This document shows positions 1 through 6,795 of a stretch of DNA of 7,267 bases, one piece after another. Location: the NCBI GenBank assembly GCA_007124075.1, contig SLFV01000380.1, positions 1 through 7,267 on the forward strand. Reading direction: 5' to 3'. Position 1 is the first letter of the stretch; every line of letters starts with the position of its first letter. Source of the DNA: Roseimaritima sp. (GTDB lineage Bacteria > Planctomycetota > Planctomycetia > Pirellulales > Pirellulaceae). The notes under the pieces were generated by a model. The model made no database searches and was not told the origin of the DNA. It saw only the letters and a program-made list of their open reading frames with translations. Made by a program: the position numbers and the translations under genes.

Positions 1-300
1 ATTGGCCGCACCGGACGGGCGGGGGCCAAAGGGACTGCATTGACGTTAGGGTGTCCTGAGGAACATGAATTTCGAATCGCGGTTGAAAAGCTGATCGGCG
101 ACAAAATCCCGGTCGATACCGATCATCCGTATCACCATGCGTATACGACCGCCGAATCGCCCCGCAGCAGGACGCGAGGCCCGCAGGCCCGCAGGCGAAC
201 CTACGCCACCGGCAAGCCGAAACGACAGCGAGGTTCGACCGCACCGATCAATCCCAGCCAACATGGGACCAACCCCCGCCGCCGAAAATCAAGGCGCTGA
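1..300 (+). CDS. DEAD-box RNA helicase, RhlE-like, C-terminal end (5' partial)
   Basis: The frame is open from base 1 and ends at TGA 298-300, giving the last 99 residues of a protein whose start lies outside the window. The fragment begins IGRTGRAGAKGTALTL, which is helicase motif VI (family form HRIGRTGRxG) without its first two residues; the two arginines contact ATP phosphates. It continues with an RhlE-type segment ending EKLIGDKIPV (residues 29-38), the normal close of the second RecA-like domain. Residues about 50-99 form a hydrophilic tail rich in Arg and Lys that ends RRRKSRR, as is common in RhlE-like helicases, where such tails bind RNA. The likely role is ATP-dependent RNA unwinding in ribosome assembly or mRNA decay, in the cytoplasm. 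Family assignment is firm from motif VI. The RhlE subgroup is inferred from the EKLIGDKIP-like stretch. The internal ATG/TTG starts are not real starts, because homology begins at base 1. Confidence 0.88.
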   Translation: MGRTGRAGAKGTALTLGCPEEHEFRIAVEKLIGDKIPVDTDHPYHHAYTTAESPRSRTRGPQARRRTYATGKPKRQRGSTAPINPSQHGTNPRRRKSRR

Positions 301-310
301 TAGAACAGTT

Positions 311-326
311 GGGGCGTCCCCTTTTT
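311..326 (+). terminator. Possible short intrinsic terminator after the helicase gene
   Basis: GGGG (311-314), loop CGT, CCCC (318-321), then five T (322-326), starting 11 bases after the helicase stop. Position and T-run fit a Rho-independent terminator, but a 4-bp stem with a 3-base loop is short. The remaining spacer up to the convergent sucD stop (327-432) shows no gene that I can support. Confidence 0.35.
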
Positions 327-432
327 GAGCGAGCGGCAGATGAAACGCTACCCTCCAGCCGAAGTGCAAGGGCGCCAGCAGTTGTAGCGACGCTGCGCAA
401 GCTGCCCGGTAGGTTTTTCTTCGCTGCCGGCC

Positions 433-1311
433 TTAGCGGCCGCGCGCGATTGCTTCCTGGACCGCGGTCCCCATGTCGGCGGGAGTCGGGGCGACCACGA
501 TTCCGGCGTCTTCCAGCGCCGCGACCTTTTCCGAAGCCGTTCCTTTTCCGCCGCTAATGATCGCTCCCGCATGGCCCATCCGCTTGCCTGGAGGCGCGGT
601 CCTCCCCGCGATGAATGCCGCAACGGGTTTGGTCACAGAAGCCTTCACATAGGCGGCGGCTTCCTCTTCAGCACTGCCGCCAATTTCGCCAATCATCAGG
701 ATCGCTTCGGTCTGTGGATCGGACTCGAAACGTTTGAACAAGTCAATGTAATTCGTCCCGACAATGGGGTCGCCCCCCAAACCCACGCAGGTGCTTTGCC
801 CCAAGCCCAGATTGCTAGTTTGCCAAACCGCCTCGTAAGTCAACGTCCCACTGCGGCTCATCACCCCAACCTTGCCGGGCTGATGAATGTAACCCGGCAT
901 GATTCCGATCTTACATTCCCCGGGGGTAATCAGGCCGGGACAGTTGGGGCCAATCAGCACTGAATTGCTGGCGCGTACCTTTTCGTACACCCGCACCATA
1001 TCCAGGACAGGCACCCCTTCGGTAATCGCCGCAATGATTTCAATCCCCGCATCAATCGCCTCCAAAATCGCATCGGCGGCGAAGGGTGGTGGAACAAAGA
1101 TCATTGTCGCGTTGGCCTGCGTCGCTTGAACCGCCTCCTCAACCGTGTCGAACACGGGCAAATCCTCAACCATTTGTCCGCCTTTGCCGGGCGTCACGCC
1201 GCCGACCATCTGTGTGCCGTACTCCTTGCAGCCCCGGGTGTGAAACGCTCCCGCGCTACCGGTGATCCCCTGGCACAATACTCGCGTCTGTTTGTTTACA
1301 AGAATGCTCAT
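433..1311 (-). CDS. sucD: Succinyl-CoA synthetase (succinate--CoA ligase), alpha subunit
   Basis: Alpha subunit (292 aa) of the cytoplasmic TCA-cycle enzyme that interconverts succinyl-CoA + NDP + Pi and succinate + CoA + NTP. The N-terminal CoA-binding Rossmann domain is about residues 1-125 ([10 protein letters not shown] near 15-24; VPPPF at 73-77). The GPNCPG motif is at 121-126, and the ligase domain follows. The phosphorylated histidine is H247 in [10 protein letters not shown]; its partner glutamate is E209 in [15 protein letters not shown] (152-160) and GGDP (179-182) are also intact. Length and start ([15 protein letters not shown]) match the family closely. The gene ends in TAA at 433-435 and lies 77 bases downstream of sucC on the same strand, so the two are probably one transcript. 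No clear Shine-Dalgarno site precedes the ATG. The stop sits inside a 5-bp inverted repeat (CGGCC, loop TTAGC, GGCCG) that has no T-run, so I do not call it a terminator. Confidence 0.98.
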   Translation of the reverse strand: MSILVNKQTRVLCQGITGSAGAFHTRGCKEYGTQMVGGVTPGKGGQMVEDLPVFDTVEEAVQATQANATMIFVPPPFAADAILEAIDAGIEIIAAITEGVPVLDMVRVYEKVRASNSVLIGPNCPGLITPGECKIGIMPGYIHQPGKVGVMSRSGTLTYEAVWQTSNLGLGQSTCVGLGGDPIVGTNYIDLFKRFESDPQTEAILMIGEIGGSAEEEAAAYVKASVTKPVAAFIAGRTAPPGKRMGHAGAIISGGKGTASEKVAALEDAGIVVAPTPADMGTAVQEAIARGR

Positions 1312-1325
1312 CGAAATTCAAAAAT

Positions 1326-1358
1326 GAAAGAATCAGAAACGGGGATGGAGAAAGAATC
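1326..1358. repeat. Pair of 9-bp direct repeats in the sucC-sucD spacer
   Basis: GAAAGAATC occurs at 1326-1334 and again at 1350-1358 (24 bases start to start), read on the plus strand. On the coding strand these are GATTCTTTC, upstream of the sucD start. They lie in the A/T- and purine-rich 77-base spacer (1312-1388). No function can be assigned; chance is possible in so short a stretch. Confidence 0.35.
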
Positions 1359-1388
1359 CAGGACATCAGCAAAACCAACCGGACGCAA

Positions 1389-2573
1389 TCATGCGATCGC
1401 AGCCACTACTTTTTTTGCCGCATCGGTCAAGTCGGTTGCCGTGATGATTTCGACATCACTGTCGGCCAGCATCTGCCGTCCCTCCTGGACCTCGGTTCCC
1501 TCCAACCGCACAACCAGGGGCACATTGAAGCCGACTTCCTTGCTGGCGTCGATAATCGCGGTGGCGATCGTCGTACAGCGTGCGATCCCGCCAAAGATGT
1601 TGACCAACACCGCTTTGCAGTTGGGGTCGGAAAGCAAAATTCGAAACGCCTCGGTGACTTGCTGGGTGTTGGCACCACCACCGACATCCAGAAAGTTCGA
1701 AGGTTCGCCACCATGGTACTTGATGATATCCATGGTGCTCATCGCCAACCCTGCGCCGTTGACCAGACAGCCGATGTTCCCCTCCAGCGTAACGTAACTC
1801 AGTCCCGAATCGGCGGCTCGCACTTCCGCCGGATCCTCCTCGTTCAAATCTCGCAGTTCCTTCAGTTCGGGGTGCCGGAACAACGCGTTATCGTCAAACG
1901 TGATTTTTGCATCCAGCGCCAACATCCGTCCCTGCGAATCGATCACCAATGGATTGATCTCCGCCATCGCGCAGTCTTTGTCGACATAGAACCGACACAG
2001 AGCGGAAATGAACTGGCCCGCACTCTTCGCTGCGGGTCCACTGATATCCAGCTTTTTGCAAAGCTTGCGAATCTGAAACGCATCAATCCCGACCGCCGGA
2101 TCGAAATGCTCTTTTAGAATCAGTTCCGGGTTTTTCTCCGCAACCTCTTCGATCTCCACCCCACCTTCGCTGCTGACCATCAGCACGGGGCGAGCCGCCG
2201 CGCGATCCAGGACAATCCCCATGTACAGTTCGCGAACGATTTCGCATCCCTGCTCCACGAAGATCTGATTCACTCGCCGACCCTCGGGACCGGTCTGGAT
2301 GGTGATCAAGGTCTTGCCCAGCAAACCCTCGGCAACCGCCTGCGCCTCCTGGGCACTGCGGACCAGTTCTACCCCTTTTTGCTGAGGATTATCGGCGATG
2401 TGCCCTTTGCCACGTCCCCCGGCATGGATCTGTGCCTTGACCACCGCAACGCTTGAACCCAGTTTCTCGAACGCCGCGTGCGCCTCAGCGGGCGTTTTGG
2501 CAACGATTCCCTCCAGAACGGGAACGCCTGCCTGGCGAAACAACTGCTTGGCTTGAAATTCGTGAATTTTCAT
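1389..2573 (-). CDS. sucC: Succinyl-CoA synthetase (ADP/GDP-forming), beta subunit
   Basis: Beta subunit (394 aa; about 388 in E. coli) of succinyl-CoA synthetase, partner of the SucD encoded just downstream. An ATP-grasp domain fills about residues 1-230: start [12 protein letters not shown], nucleotide-binding K46 and AGGRGKG (51-57), and metal-binding N207 in AEINPLV and D221 in LDAK. The CoA-ligase domain follows, with [11 protein letters not shown] (272-282), the GGGA phosphate loop (298-301), FGGIARC (327-333) and VVRLEGTE (354-361). ATG at 2571-2573 gives the standard N-terminus; the stop is TGA at 1389-1391. Purine versus guanine nucleotide preference cannot be read reliably from this sequence. 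One oddity: after FGGIxRC most homologs I remember carry Asp (RCD in E. coli), but here it is Thr (RCTTIA). Everything else looks functional. It is the first gene of a probable sucCD transcript and is divergent from the dehydratase gene across a 546-bp spacer. Confidence 0.98.
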   Translation of the reverse strand: MKIHEFQAKQLFRQAGVPVLEGIVAKTPAEAHAAFEKLGSSVAVVKAQIHAGGRGKGHIADNPQQKGVELVRSAQEAQAVAEGLLGKTLITIQTGPEGRRVNQIFVEQGCEIVRELYMGIVLDRAAARPVLMVSSEGGVEIEEVAEKNPELILKEHFDPAVGIDAFQIRKLCKKLDISGPAAKSAGQFISALCRFYVDKDCAMAEINPLVIDSQGRMLALDAKITFDDNALFRHPELKELRDLNEEDPAEVRAADSGLSYVTLEGNIGCLVNGAGLAMSTMDIIKYHGGEPSNFLDVGGGANTQQVTEAFRILLSDPNCKAVLVNIFGGIARCTTIATAIIDASKEVGFNVPLVVRLEGTEVQEGRQMLADSDVEIITATDLTDAAKKVVAAIA

Positions 2574-2786
2574 CGCAAGTACTTCGTGGGTGTAATTTTT
2601 TCAAAACCGATCCAAACGGTACTCCCTGATCTGGAGGTGCCGCAGGGGAACAGCCTGGACGTTGACTGCCCGCACCCCCGTGCACCACAAATCGCGGCGC
2701 AGACGCAAGGAAGCGTATCGCAAACGCACGGCAGGGGGAGCAAAAAGGAACGTTGATCCGACGCTAATTTGCATCCACCAAGCGAG

Positions 2787-2815
2787 AGTATAGGGCGGTT
2801 GTTTTTCCTCGGGAA
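2787..2815 (-). promoter_or_regulatory. Candidate sigma-70-type promoter for sucCD
   Basis: Read on the minus strand: TTCCCG (2815-2810), 17-base spacer, TATACT (2792-2787). The -10 matches TATAAT at five of six positions. The -35 matches TTGACA at only three. Orientation is correct for sucC, but it would leave a leader of about 200 bases. A tentative assignment. Confidence 0.3.
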
Positions 2816-2854
2816 GGCGACCGAATCCGGCTTCGTTGGTGATCTTGCAGGATC

Positions 2855-2868
2855 GCCAATGAATTGGC
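2855..2868. promoter_or_regulatory. Small inverted repeat, possible operator
   Basis: GCCAAT (2855-2860), spacer GA, ATTGGC (2863-2868): a perfect 6-bp dyad in the divergent spacer. On the sucC strand it lies upstream of the candidate sucC promoter. The size suits a dimeric regulator half-site pair, but no regulator gene is nearby and the arms are short. Confidence 0.25.
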
Positions 2869-3119
2869 ATGGGGGAAGTCGTTGGCAGAAAGTCGCAGCA
2901 AGCAGGTTTGCCCGATGCCCAGGGTGGTATATTTTGGCTGCGATCGGTCGACGAATCTGGGGCTGCGGGAAATGTCGGAGAGCCTCTCTGAATCGCTTTT
3001 CGGACATCACGCTCCGTAGGTACCCACAGGTAGACGCGACGGCCAAGACGTTCCGCCATGGTTCGCTGACCGGTTGATCTTCCGTCATCCTCCTGCCCCC
3101 ACCGCCATCAAGGTCAACC

Positions 3120-4667
3120 ATGACTTCGCAGCGTTTAATCCTATTGCATCCCACCGACAATGTGGCGGTTGCCGCCAACCGTCTCTCCGCTACTGGCGAT
3201 GCGACCGCTGGCCAGCAGCGGGTGGCAGTCAAGCAACCGGTACCGGCGGGGCACAAGGTTGCCGTGCGACAGATTGATCCCGGTATGCCGGTGATGAAGT
3301 ATGGTTATCCCATCGGTGTGTCGACTTGTTTAATCGAAACCGGGGATCACGTGCATTCGCACAACTTACGTGATCAGCACACGGTTATCCACGACATCCA
3401 ATCAACCGATCCTCCCGAACCCCCGGTGGCAATCCGCCGCGAATTCATGGGATACCATCGCGAAGGGGGAAAGGTGGGGACCCGTAACTACGTGCTGGTG
3501 GTATCGACCGTCAACTGTTCCGCTTCGGTTTCGCGGATGGTGGCGGCAAAATTTGACGCCCAGCGTATGACTCGGTGGCCGCATGTGGATGGTGTAATCG
3601 CGATTACCCACGATGGCGGGTGTGGCTTGGCGTTCGGTGGTTTGAAACATCAAATGCTCAGCCGCACGCTGGCTGGCATGGTTCATCATCCCAATGTTGC
3701 TGCTTCCCTGCTGATCGGTCTGGGGTGCGAACAAAACACGGTCGGCTACATGGCAGCGCAGCATCAAATCGTGCCGCTCCGATCTCCATCAGGTCAGCAA
3801 CTGGGTAGCGATCAGGGGGGGGTGTTGATGATTCAGGACGAAGGGGGTACGCGACGTACTATCGCCAAAGCCGAGGCGTTGGTGGAAAACCTGCTGGACC
3901 AGGCGAACCAGTGTCGTCGCCAGCCTGCCAATGCGTCACACCTGTGCGTCGGTCTGGAGTGCGGTGGGTCCGATGGCTATTCCGGTATTACAGCCAATCC
4001 GGCCGTCGGTGTCGCTGCGGATCGCATTGTGGCGTGCGGTGGATCGGCGGTGATTTCGGAGACCAGTGAGATCTACGGCGCGGAGCAGTTGCTGGTGCAA
4101 CGGGCCCGCAGTCTTGCGGTCGCCGAAAAATTGATCGAACGGATTCAGTGGTGGAAGGGGTATGTCGGCATGTTCGGTCAGGAACTGGACAACAACCCCT
4201 CCGTAGGAAACAAGGCAGGCGGTTTGACAACTATCACCGAAAAATCGCTTGGTGCGGTCTCCAAAAGTGGTCGTACCGCCCTGGAAGCGGTCTACGAATA
4301 TGCCCAGCCGATCGACCGCCCGGGCCTGGCGGTCATGGATACCCCGGGGTTTGACCCCGCCAGTGTGACCGGGAAAGTCGCCGGAGGTGCCAACCTGATT
4401 CTGTTCACCACCGGTCGTGGCAGTTGCTTTGGCTGCAAACCGACACCATCAATCAAAATCGCTACCAACACGTCACTGTATCAACGGCTGGACGAGGATA
4501 TGGATTGGGACGCCGGGACGATCCTCGCTGGCAGGGACGTCGATACCGTAGGCGGGGAGATTTTTGAATTGGCACTGCGAGTCGCCAGTGGGGAAAAAAC
4601 CAAGAGTGAACATCTGGGCATAGGTGATAACGAGTTTGTGCCATGGGCGGTCGGGCCGGTCCTATAG
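3120..4667 (+). CDS. uxaA: UxaA/GarD-family sugar-acid dehydratase (altronate/galactarate dehydratase-like)
   Basis: Full-length (515 aa) member of the metal-dependent altronate hydrolase/galactarate dehydratase family, which removes water from sugar acids to give 2-keto-3-deoxy products in the cytoplasm. Residues 1 to about 95 are the SAF-like N-terminal domain (KYGYPIG 60-66, HVHSHN 77-82). The catalytic part starts with GYHREGGKVGTRNYV (111-125) and includes THDGGCG (163-169), GLGCEQN (200-206), GLECGGSDGYSGITANPAVG (278-297), SETSEIYGAEQLL (313-325), NPSVGNKAGGLTTITEKSLG (359-378), TTGRGSCFGCKPTPS (430-444) and a C-terminus with NEFVPW (504-509). From memory, E. coli UxaA and GarD have TGRGTPYG where this protein has TGRGSCFG, and their ends differ. 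It therefore seems to belong to a third subgroup, and the true substrate is uncertain; the symbol is a family label. ATG 3120 has a weak AAGG at 3110-3113. Stop TAG 4665-4667, then a hairpin. No uronate-pathway genes adjoin it. Confidence 0.9.
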   Translation: MTSQRLILLHPTDNVAVAANRLSATGDATAGQQRVAVKQPVPAGHKVAVRQIDPGMPVMKYGYPIGVSTCLIETGDHVHSHNLRDQHTVIHDIQSTDPPEPPVAIRREFMGYHREGGKVGTRNYVLVVSTVNCSASVSRMVAAKFDAQRMTRWPHVDGVIAITHDGGCGLAFGGLKHQMLSRTLAGMVHHPNVAASLLIGLGCEQNTVGYMAAQHQIVPLRSPSGQQLGSDQGGVLMIQDEGGTRRTIAKAEALVENLLDQANQCRRQPANASHLCVGLECGGSDGYSGITANPAVGVAADRIVACGGSAVISETSEIYGAEQLLVQRARSLAVAEKLIERIQWWKGYVGMFGQELDNNPSVGNKAGGLTTITEKSLGAVSKSGRTALEAVYEYAQPIDRPGLAVMDTPGFDPASVTGKVAGGANLILFTTGRGSCFGCKPTPSIKIATNTSLYQRLDEDMDWDAGTILAGRDVDTVGGEIFELALRVASGEKTKSEHLGIGDNEFVPWAVGPVL

Positions 4668-4677
4668 CGACTTGCCA

Positions 4678-4699
4678 AACGCTTGGAGGCCCAGGCGTT
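4678..4699 (+). terminator. Strong hairpin after the dehydratase gene, probable terminator
   Basis: AACGCTTGG (4678-4686), loop AGGC, CCAGGCGTT (4691-4699): a 9-bp stem with one T-G wobble, starting 10 bases after the stop of the dehydratase gene. Only a broken T-rich stretch (CAGTTTGG) follows, so it is not a textbook intrinsic terminator. It may act as a terminator or as an mRNA 3'-end stabiliser. Confidence 0.5.
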
Positions 4700-4704
4700 C
4701 AGTT

Positions 4705-4722
4705 TGGAATAAATAAATTCCA
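4705..4722. promoter_or_regulatory. A/T-rich inverted repeat, possible operator
   Basis: TGGAAT (4705-4710), spacer AAATAA, ATTCCA (4717-4722): a perfect 6-bp dyad around an A/T-only core, in the 218-base gap upstream of the anti-sigma-like gene. Such a layout suits a dimeric DNA-binding protein or an A/T-rich promoter region; which of these is not shown. Confidence 0.3.
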
Positions 4723-4724
4723 TT

Positions 4725-4737
4725 GTGGTAGCACCAC
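4725..4737. repeat. Short hairpin next to the A/T-rich dyad
   Basis: GTGGT (4725-4729), loop AGC, ACCAC (4733-4737), a perfect 5-bp stem only two bases after the previous dyad. It is the third inverted repeat within 60 bases. The rest of the gap up to 4885 shows no clear gene or promoter. Confidence 0.3.
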
Positions 4738-4885
4738 TCGGCCGCTTTGTGGAACTTTCCGGGCTCCCTGGACATCTGATGTTGCAGAACCATCCACGGA
4801 CGCCGCCCTGGTGTCAACCATCCGGTTTCGCGAAGGGATCGAATCGCGGAAATCGTACTTCATCACCTCATCAGGCTTTGCTGGC

Positions 4886-6112
4886 ATGACCATGCCTACT
4901 GAACAACTGCGGGAATTGTTGGAAGCGTATCTGGATGATGCGCTGACAACGGACGAATTGTCGGCGTTGCAAAAGCGTTTGGATACCGATCGGCAAGCAT
5001 CGCACTTGCTGAACCGTCTGCGGGAGGAGCGAATCCAACGGCTTGTCGCGATGCGCTCCGATCCTCGGTTTCAGGATGCGAAACTGCCGGATGATTTTTT
5101 GCCAAGGGTATTGCAGGCAATGGAATCACAACGGTCTGGGGAAAACGCTGCCAGCCCGCAAATGACCGTTGCGAAAACGCTGCGGTTGCCCCCCAAACGC
5201 CGGCTGCCCCGGTCGGTTTGGTGGACTCTTGCGGCCACTGCGGCGGCAATGCTTGTCGCGATCGCGGTCTGGCCGGGGCGTTCGGGTCCCACAACGGCGC
5301 TGCAGCCCCTGCAACCCGAAAGCGACGCCGATCATCGGTCAGCGGAGCCAGCAGAGGATCAAATGCCAGTCGCCGCCGAGCGTGAGCGCGGTGAGGATGC
5401 GACGGAACAATCACCAATGTCGCAAACGCCCGCTGGCGGTCCTGCTGTCCCTCGGGAGAATCTGGCCGATACCGGGATGGCGGCGTTGGATTCCGCGCTG
5501 GCTGAATTGGCTCCTGCGGAGGCAGAGCCCCAAAGTTTGGATGCAATAGCCGAGGTGTCGGCAATGCCAGGAATCCCGATGAGTATTGTTTTGGTTTACG
5601 AGGTGACGCAGACGGCTAAGGGGCGCGAAACCGCGGCGGTGGTTGCGGCCCTGCAAGCGGCGGGAATCGAGATGCAAAAACAGAGATTCCTGACGCCGGA
5701 AGTCGTCGGCTTATTCGCGGAGGCCGACGTTGCGCAGACGTCAGGCGACAGCCAAGCCGATGCTGCGGTCTTGTTTGTCCAAGCGTCTGCGCGAATGCTG
5801 GATCGTTTCATGCTGAATGTATTTCGGGACGATCAGCATTTTCAAACCATTCGTTGGAACATGGCTACCGATGCAAGCCTACTGGAAGCGGTGGCGAAGC
5901 TTCACGCCAGCGCGACGGGATCGCCAGTCCGGCCTGGCACCCAATCATCTGCGTGGCCGTTAGCTGCCGCAGATCAAACGGCACTGCAGCCAACCGTCGA
6001 CGCGGACCAGTCGATGCCGTTGCTGCCGCTGGAGCGGGAATCGTGGATTCCCGCCGCATCGGCTGCCAGTGGCGCGGAGGAAATCAGCAACGTGTTACTG
6101 CTGATTCGCTAG
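4886..6112 (+). CDS. Anti-sigma-factor-like single-pass membrane protein
   Basis: 408 aa from ATG 4886 (ATG 4892, two codons on, is equally possible). The frame is open further upstream into the dehydratase gene, but that stretch looks non-coding. Residues 1-80 (TEQLRELLEAYLDDALTTDE start, then an Arg/Glu-rich helical stretch) resemble the N-terminal sigma-binding helices of planctomycete anti-sigma-like proteins; the zinc-binding His/Cys set of the zf-HC2 type is absent. One membrane helix lies at about 111-130 (VWWTLAATAAAMLVAIAVWP) after a basic stretch, so the N-terminus should be cytoplasmic. A Pro/Glu/Ala/Gln-rich linker (131-228) leads to a folded extracytoplasmic domain (about 230-345: SIVLVYEVTQTAKGRETAAV to LLEAVAKLH) and a final NVLLLIR. 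The domain is of unknown function. The usual partner, an ECF sigma factor gene directly upstream, is missing. No clear Shine-Dalgarno site. Stop TAG 6110-6112 overlaps the convergent rhodanese stop. Confidence 0.75.
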   Translation: MTMPTEQLRELLEAYLDDALTTDELSALQKRLDTDRQASHLLNRLREERIQRLVAMRSDPRFQDAKLPDDFLPRVLQAMESQRSGENAASPQMTVAKTLRLPPKRRLPRSVWWTLAATAAAMLVAIAVWPGRSGPTTALQPLQPESDADHRSAEPAEDQMPVAAERERGEDATEQSPMSQTPAGGPAVPRENLADTGMAALDSALAELAPAEAEPQSLDAIAEVSAMPGIPMSIVLVYEVTQTAKGRETAAVVAALQAAGIEMQKQRFLTPEVVGLFAEADVAQTSGDSQADAAVLFVQASARMLDRFMLNVFRDDQHFQTIRWNMATDASLLEAVAKLHASATGSPVRPGTQSSAWPLAAADQTALQPTVDADQSMPLLPLERESWIPAASAASGAEEISNVLLLIR

Positions 6113-6657
6113 TCGGTAACCTGTTCGTATCGGTCGGGAATTTTGTAGCGACTGCTGTAGGTATGAACGCGGTTGGTCGGCTCGCCGTCGGGGGTTACAA
6201 CCGGCAACCCCGCTTGCACCCATTGCAAAATACTCCCTTTGAAGTTCTTTGCTGTGATTCCTTTGCCCTTGAGTTCCTTGGCATATTGTGCACTGCGTCC
6301 ACCGATCGTACAGTAGACAACTGCGGTCCGATCCTTGTACCGCTCGATAGCTTGCTCGTACTGTTTCTTGGTAATCGCCCCCGGGATTATCGATACTTTG
6401 ACCTCTCGCTCGCTCCGCACGTCCACAATTACGTAATCTTTAGCGAGGTTCTTCGTTTGCTCCGGCAGTTGTTGGTCGACATCCTGCGTCGCGGCCAATC
6501 TCGCTTGGGCGATCGCTTTGAAGTTTGGCAAGTCGATCGTTTCGACGCTTCCGCCCCCGAAAAAACTGCCAAATTGAGCCCACGCGGTTGAACCTTTCCC
6601 TGCCAGTGACAATCCCACGAAGAGCACGAAGACCCATCCAGCTTCCGATAATCGCAT
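6109..6657 (-). CDS. Exported rhodanese-domain protein (putative sulfurtransferase)
   Basis: 182 aa from the ATG at 6657-6655. I prefer this start because an AAAAGG lies 8 bases upstream and because it places a clean signal peptide at the N-terminus: MRLSEAGWVFVLFVGLSLAG, cleavage expected after AWA (residue 27). A longer frame starts at 6744 (211 aa) but would bury the signal. One rhodanese domain lies at about 70-155: YVIVDVRSERE (75-85), and an active-site loop CTIGGR with catalytic C116 and R121, then the closing FKGSILQWVQAGLPVV (139-154). The protein should act outside the cytoplasmic membrane, transferring or binding sulfane sulfur; the actual substrate is unknown. The C-terminal tail (NRVHTYSSRYKIPDRYEQVTD) is polar and has no motif known to me. 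Stop is TAG (6111-6109), sharing CTAG with the anti-sigma-like gene on the other strand. Confidence 0.88.
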   Translation of the reverse strand: MRLSEAGWVFVLFVGLSLAGKGSTAWAQFGSFFGGGSVETIDLPNFKAIAQARLAATQDVDQQLPEQTKNLAKDYVIVDVRSEREVKVSIIPGAITKKQYEQAIERYKDRTAVVYCTIGGRSAQYAKELKGKGITAKNFKGSILQWVQAGLPVVTPDGEPTNRVHTYSSRYKIPDRYEQVTD

Positions 6658-6795
6658 CACTACAGCCTTTTCTCCCAGGGGGTTGGAATCACGTGGCAAC
6701 AGCCTTAACCTATCGACTGTGCGGGAAGCAAACCCCATTCCCACCCGCCCATTTTTTTGTTGGCTCCGTAGAAAATCACTTCAACCCTTCCGCCC

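Larger units (their letters stand above)
2574..3119. other. Long divergent intergenic region between sucC and the dehydratase gene
   Basis: This 546-base stretch must hold the promoters of two diverging transcripts. Open frames exist on both strands (for example minus 3059-2601 and plus 2769-3077). Their translations are Cys/Arg/Pro-rich, show no recognisable domain and lack good ribosome sites, so I treat the region as non-coding. It contains a TATACT candidate -10 for sucC (2787-2792), a 6-bp inverted repeat (2855-2868) and a TATATT sequence at 2928-2933 that could serve a plus-strand promoter but lacks a convincing -35. I see no RNA gene or riboswitch that I can name. A diverged pseudogene or a lineage-specific small gene cannot be excluded by eye. 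Confidence 0.6.

Noticed and set aside
429..443. 5-bp GC inverted repeat around the sucD stop, as a terminator
   Set aside because: It overlaps the coding end and is not followed by a T-run on the minus strand.
2601..3059. Minus-strand open frame of 152 codons upstream of sucC (starts MAERLGRRVYLWVPTERD)
   Set aside because: The first 30 residues look protein-like, but the remainder is Arg/Cys/Trp-rich without a domain, there is no ribosome site, and other frames in the same stretch are equally open. Not enough to call a gene.
2570..3256. Longer minus-strand frame ending in an ATGA overlap with the sucC start
   Set aside because: The overlap resembles translational coupling, but the frame begins inside the dehydratase coding region and its translation is low-complexity and Cys/Pro-rich; a chance open frame is more likely.
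4643..4885. Upstream in-frame extension of the anti-sigma-like protein
   Set aside because: It would overlap the dehydratase end and cross the terminator-like hairpin, and its translation has no similarity to the family; the start near 4886 matches the expected N-terminus.
5169..5549. Plus- and minus-strand frames inside the anti-sigma-like gene
   Set aside because: Arg/Pro/Cys-rich shadows of the linker-encoding region in other frames.
6658..6744. Longer start for the rhodanese gene at 6744
   Set aside because: It would add 29 residues in front of a clean signal peptide; the start at 6657 has a better-placed AAAAGG.
6721..6758. GCGGG/CCCGC inverted repeat followed by seven T, as a plus-strand terminator
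   Set aside because: The stem is only 5 bp with an 18-base loop, and no plus-strand transcript is expected to end there, since the nearest plus gene upstream stops at 6112.
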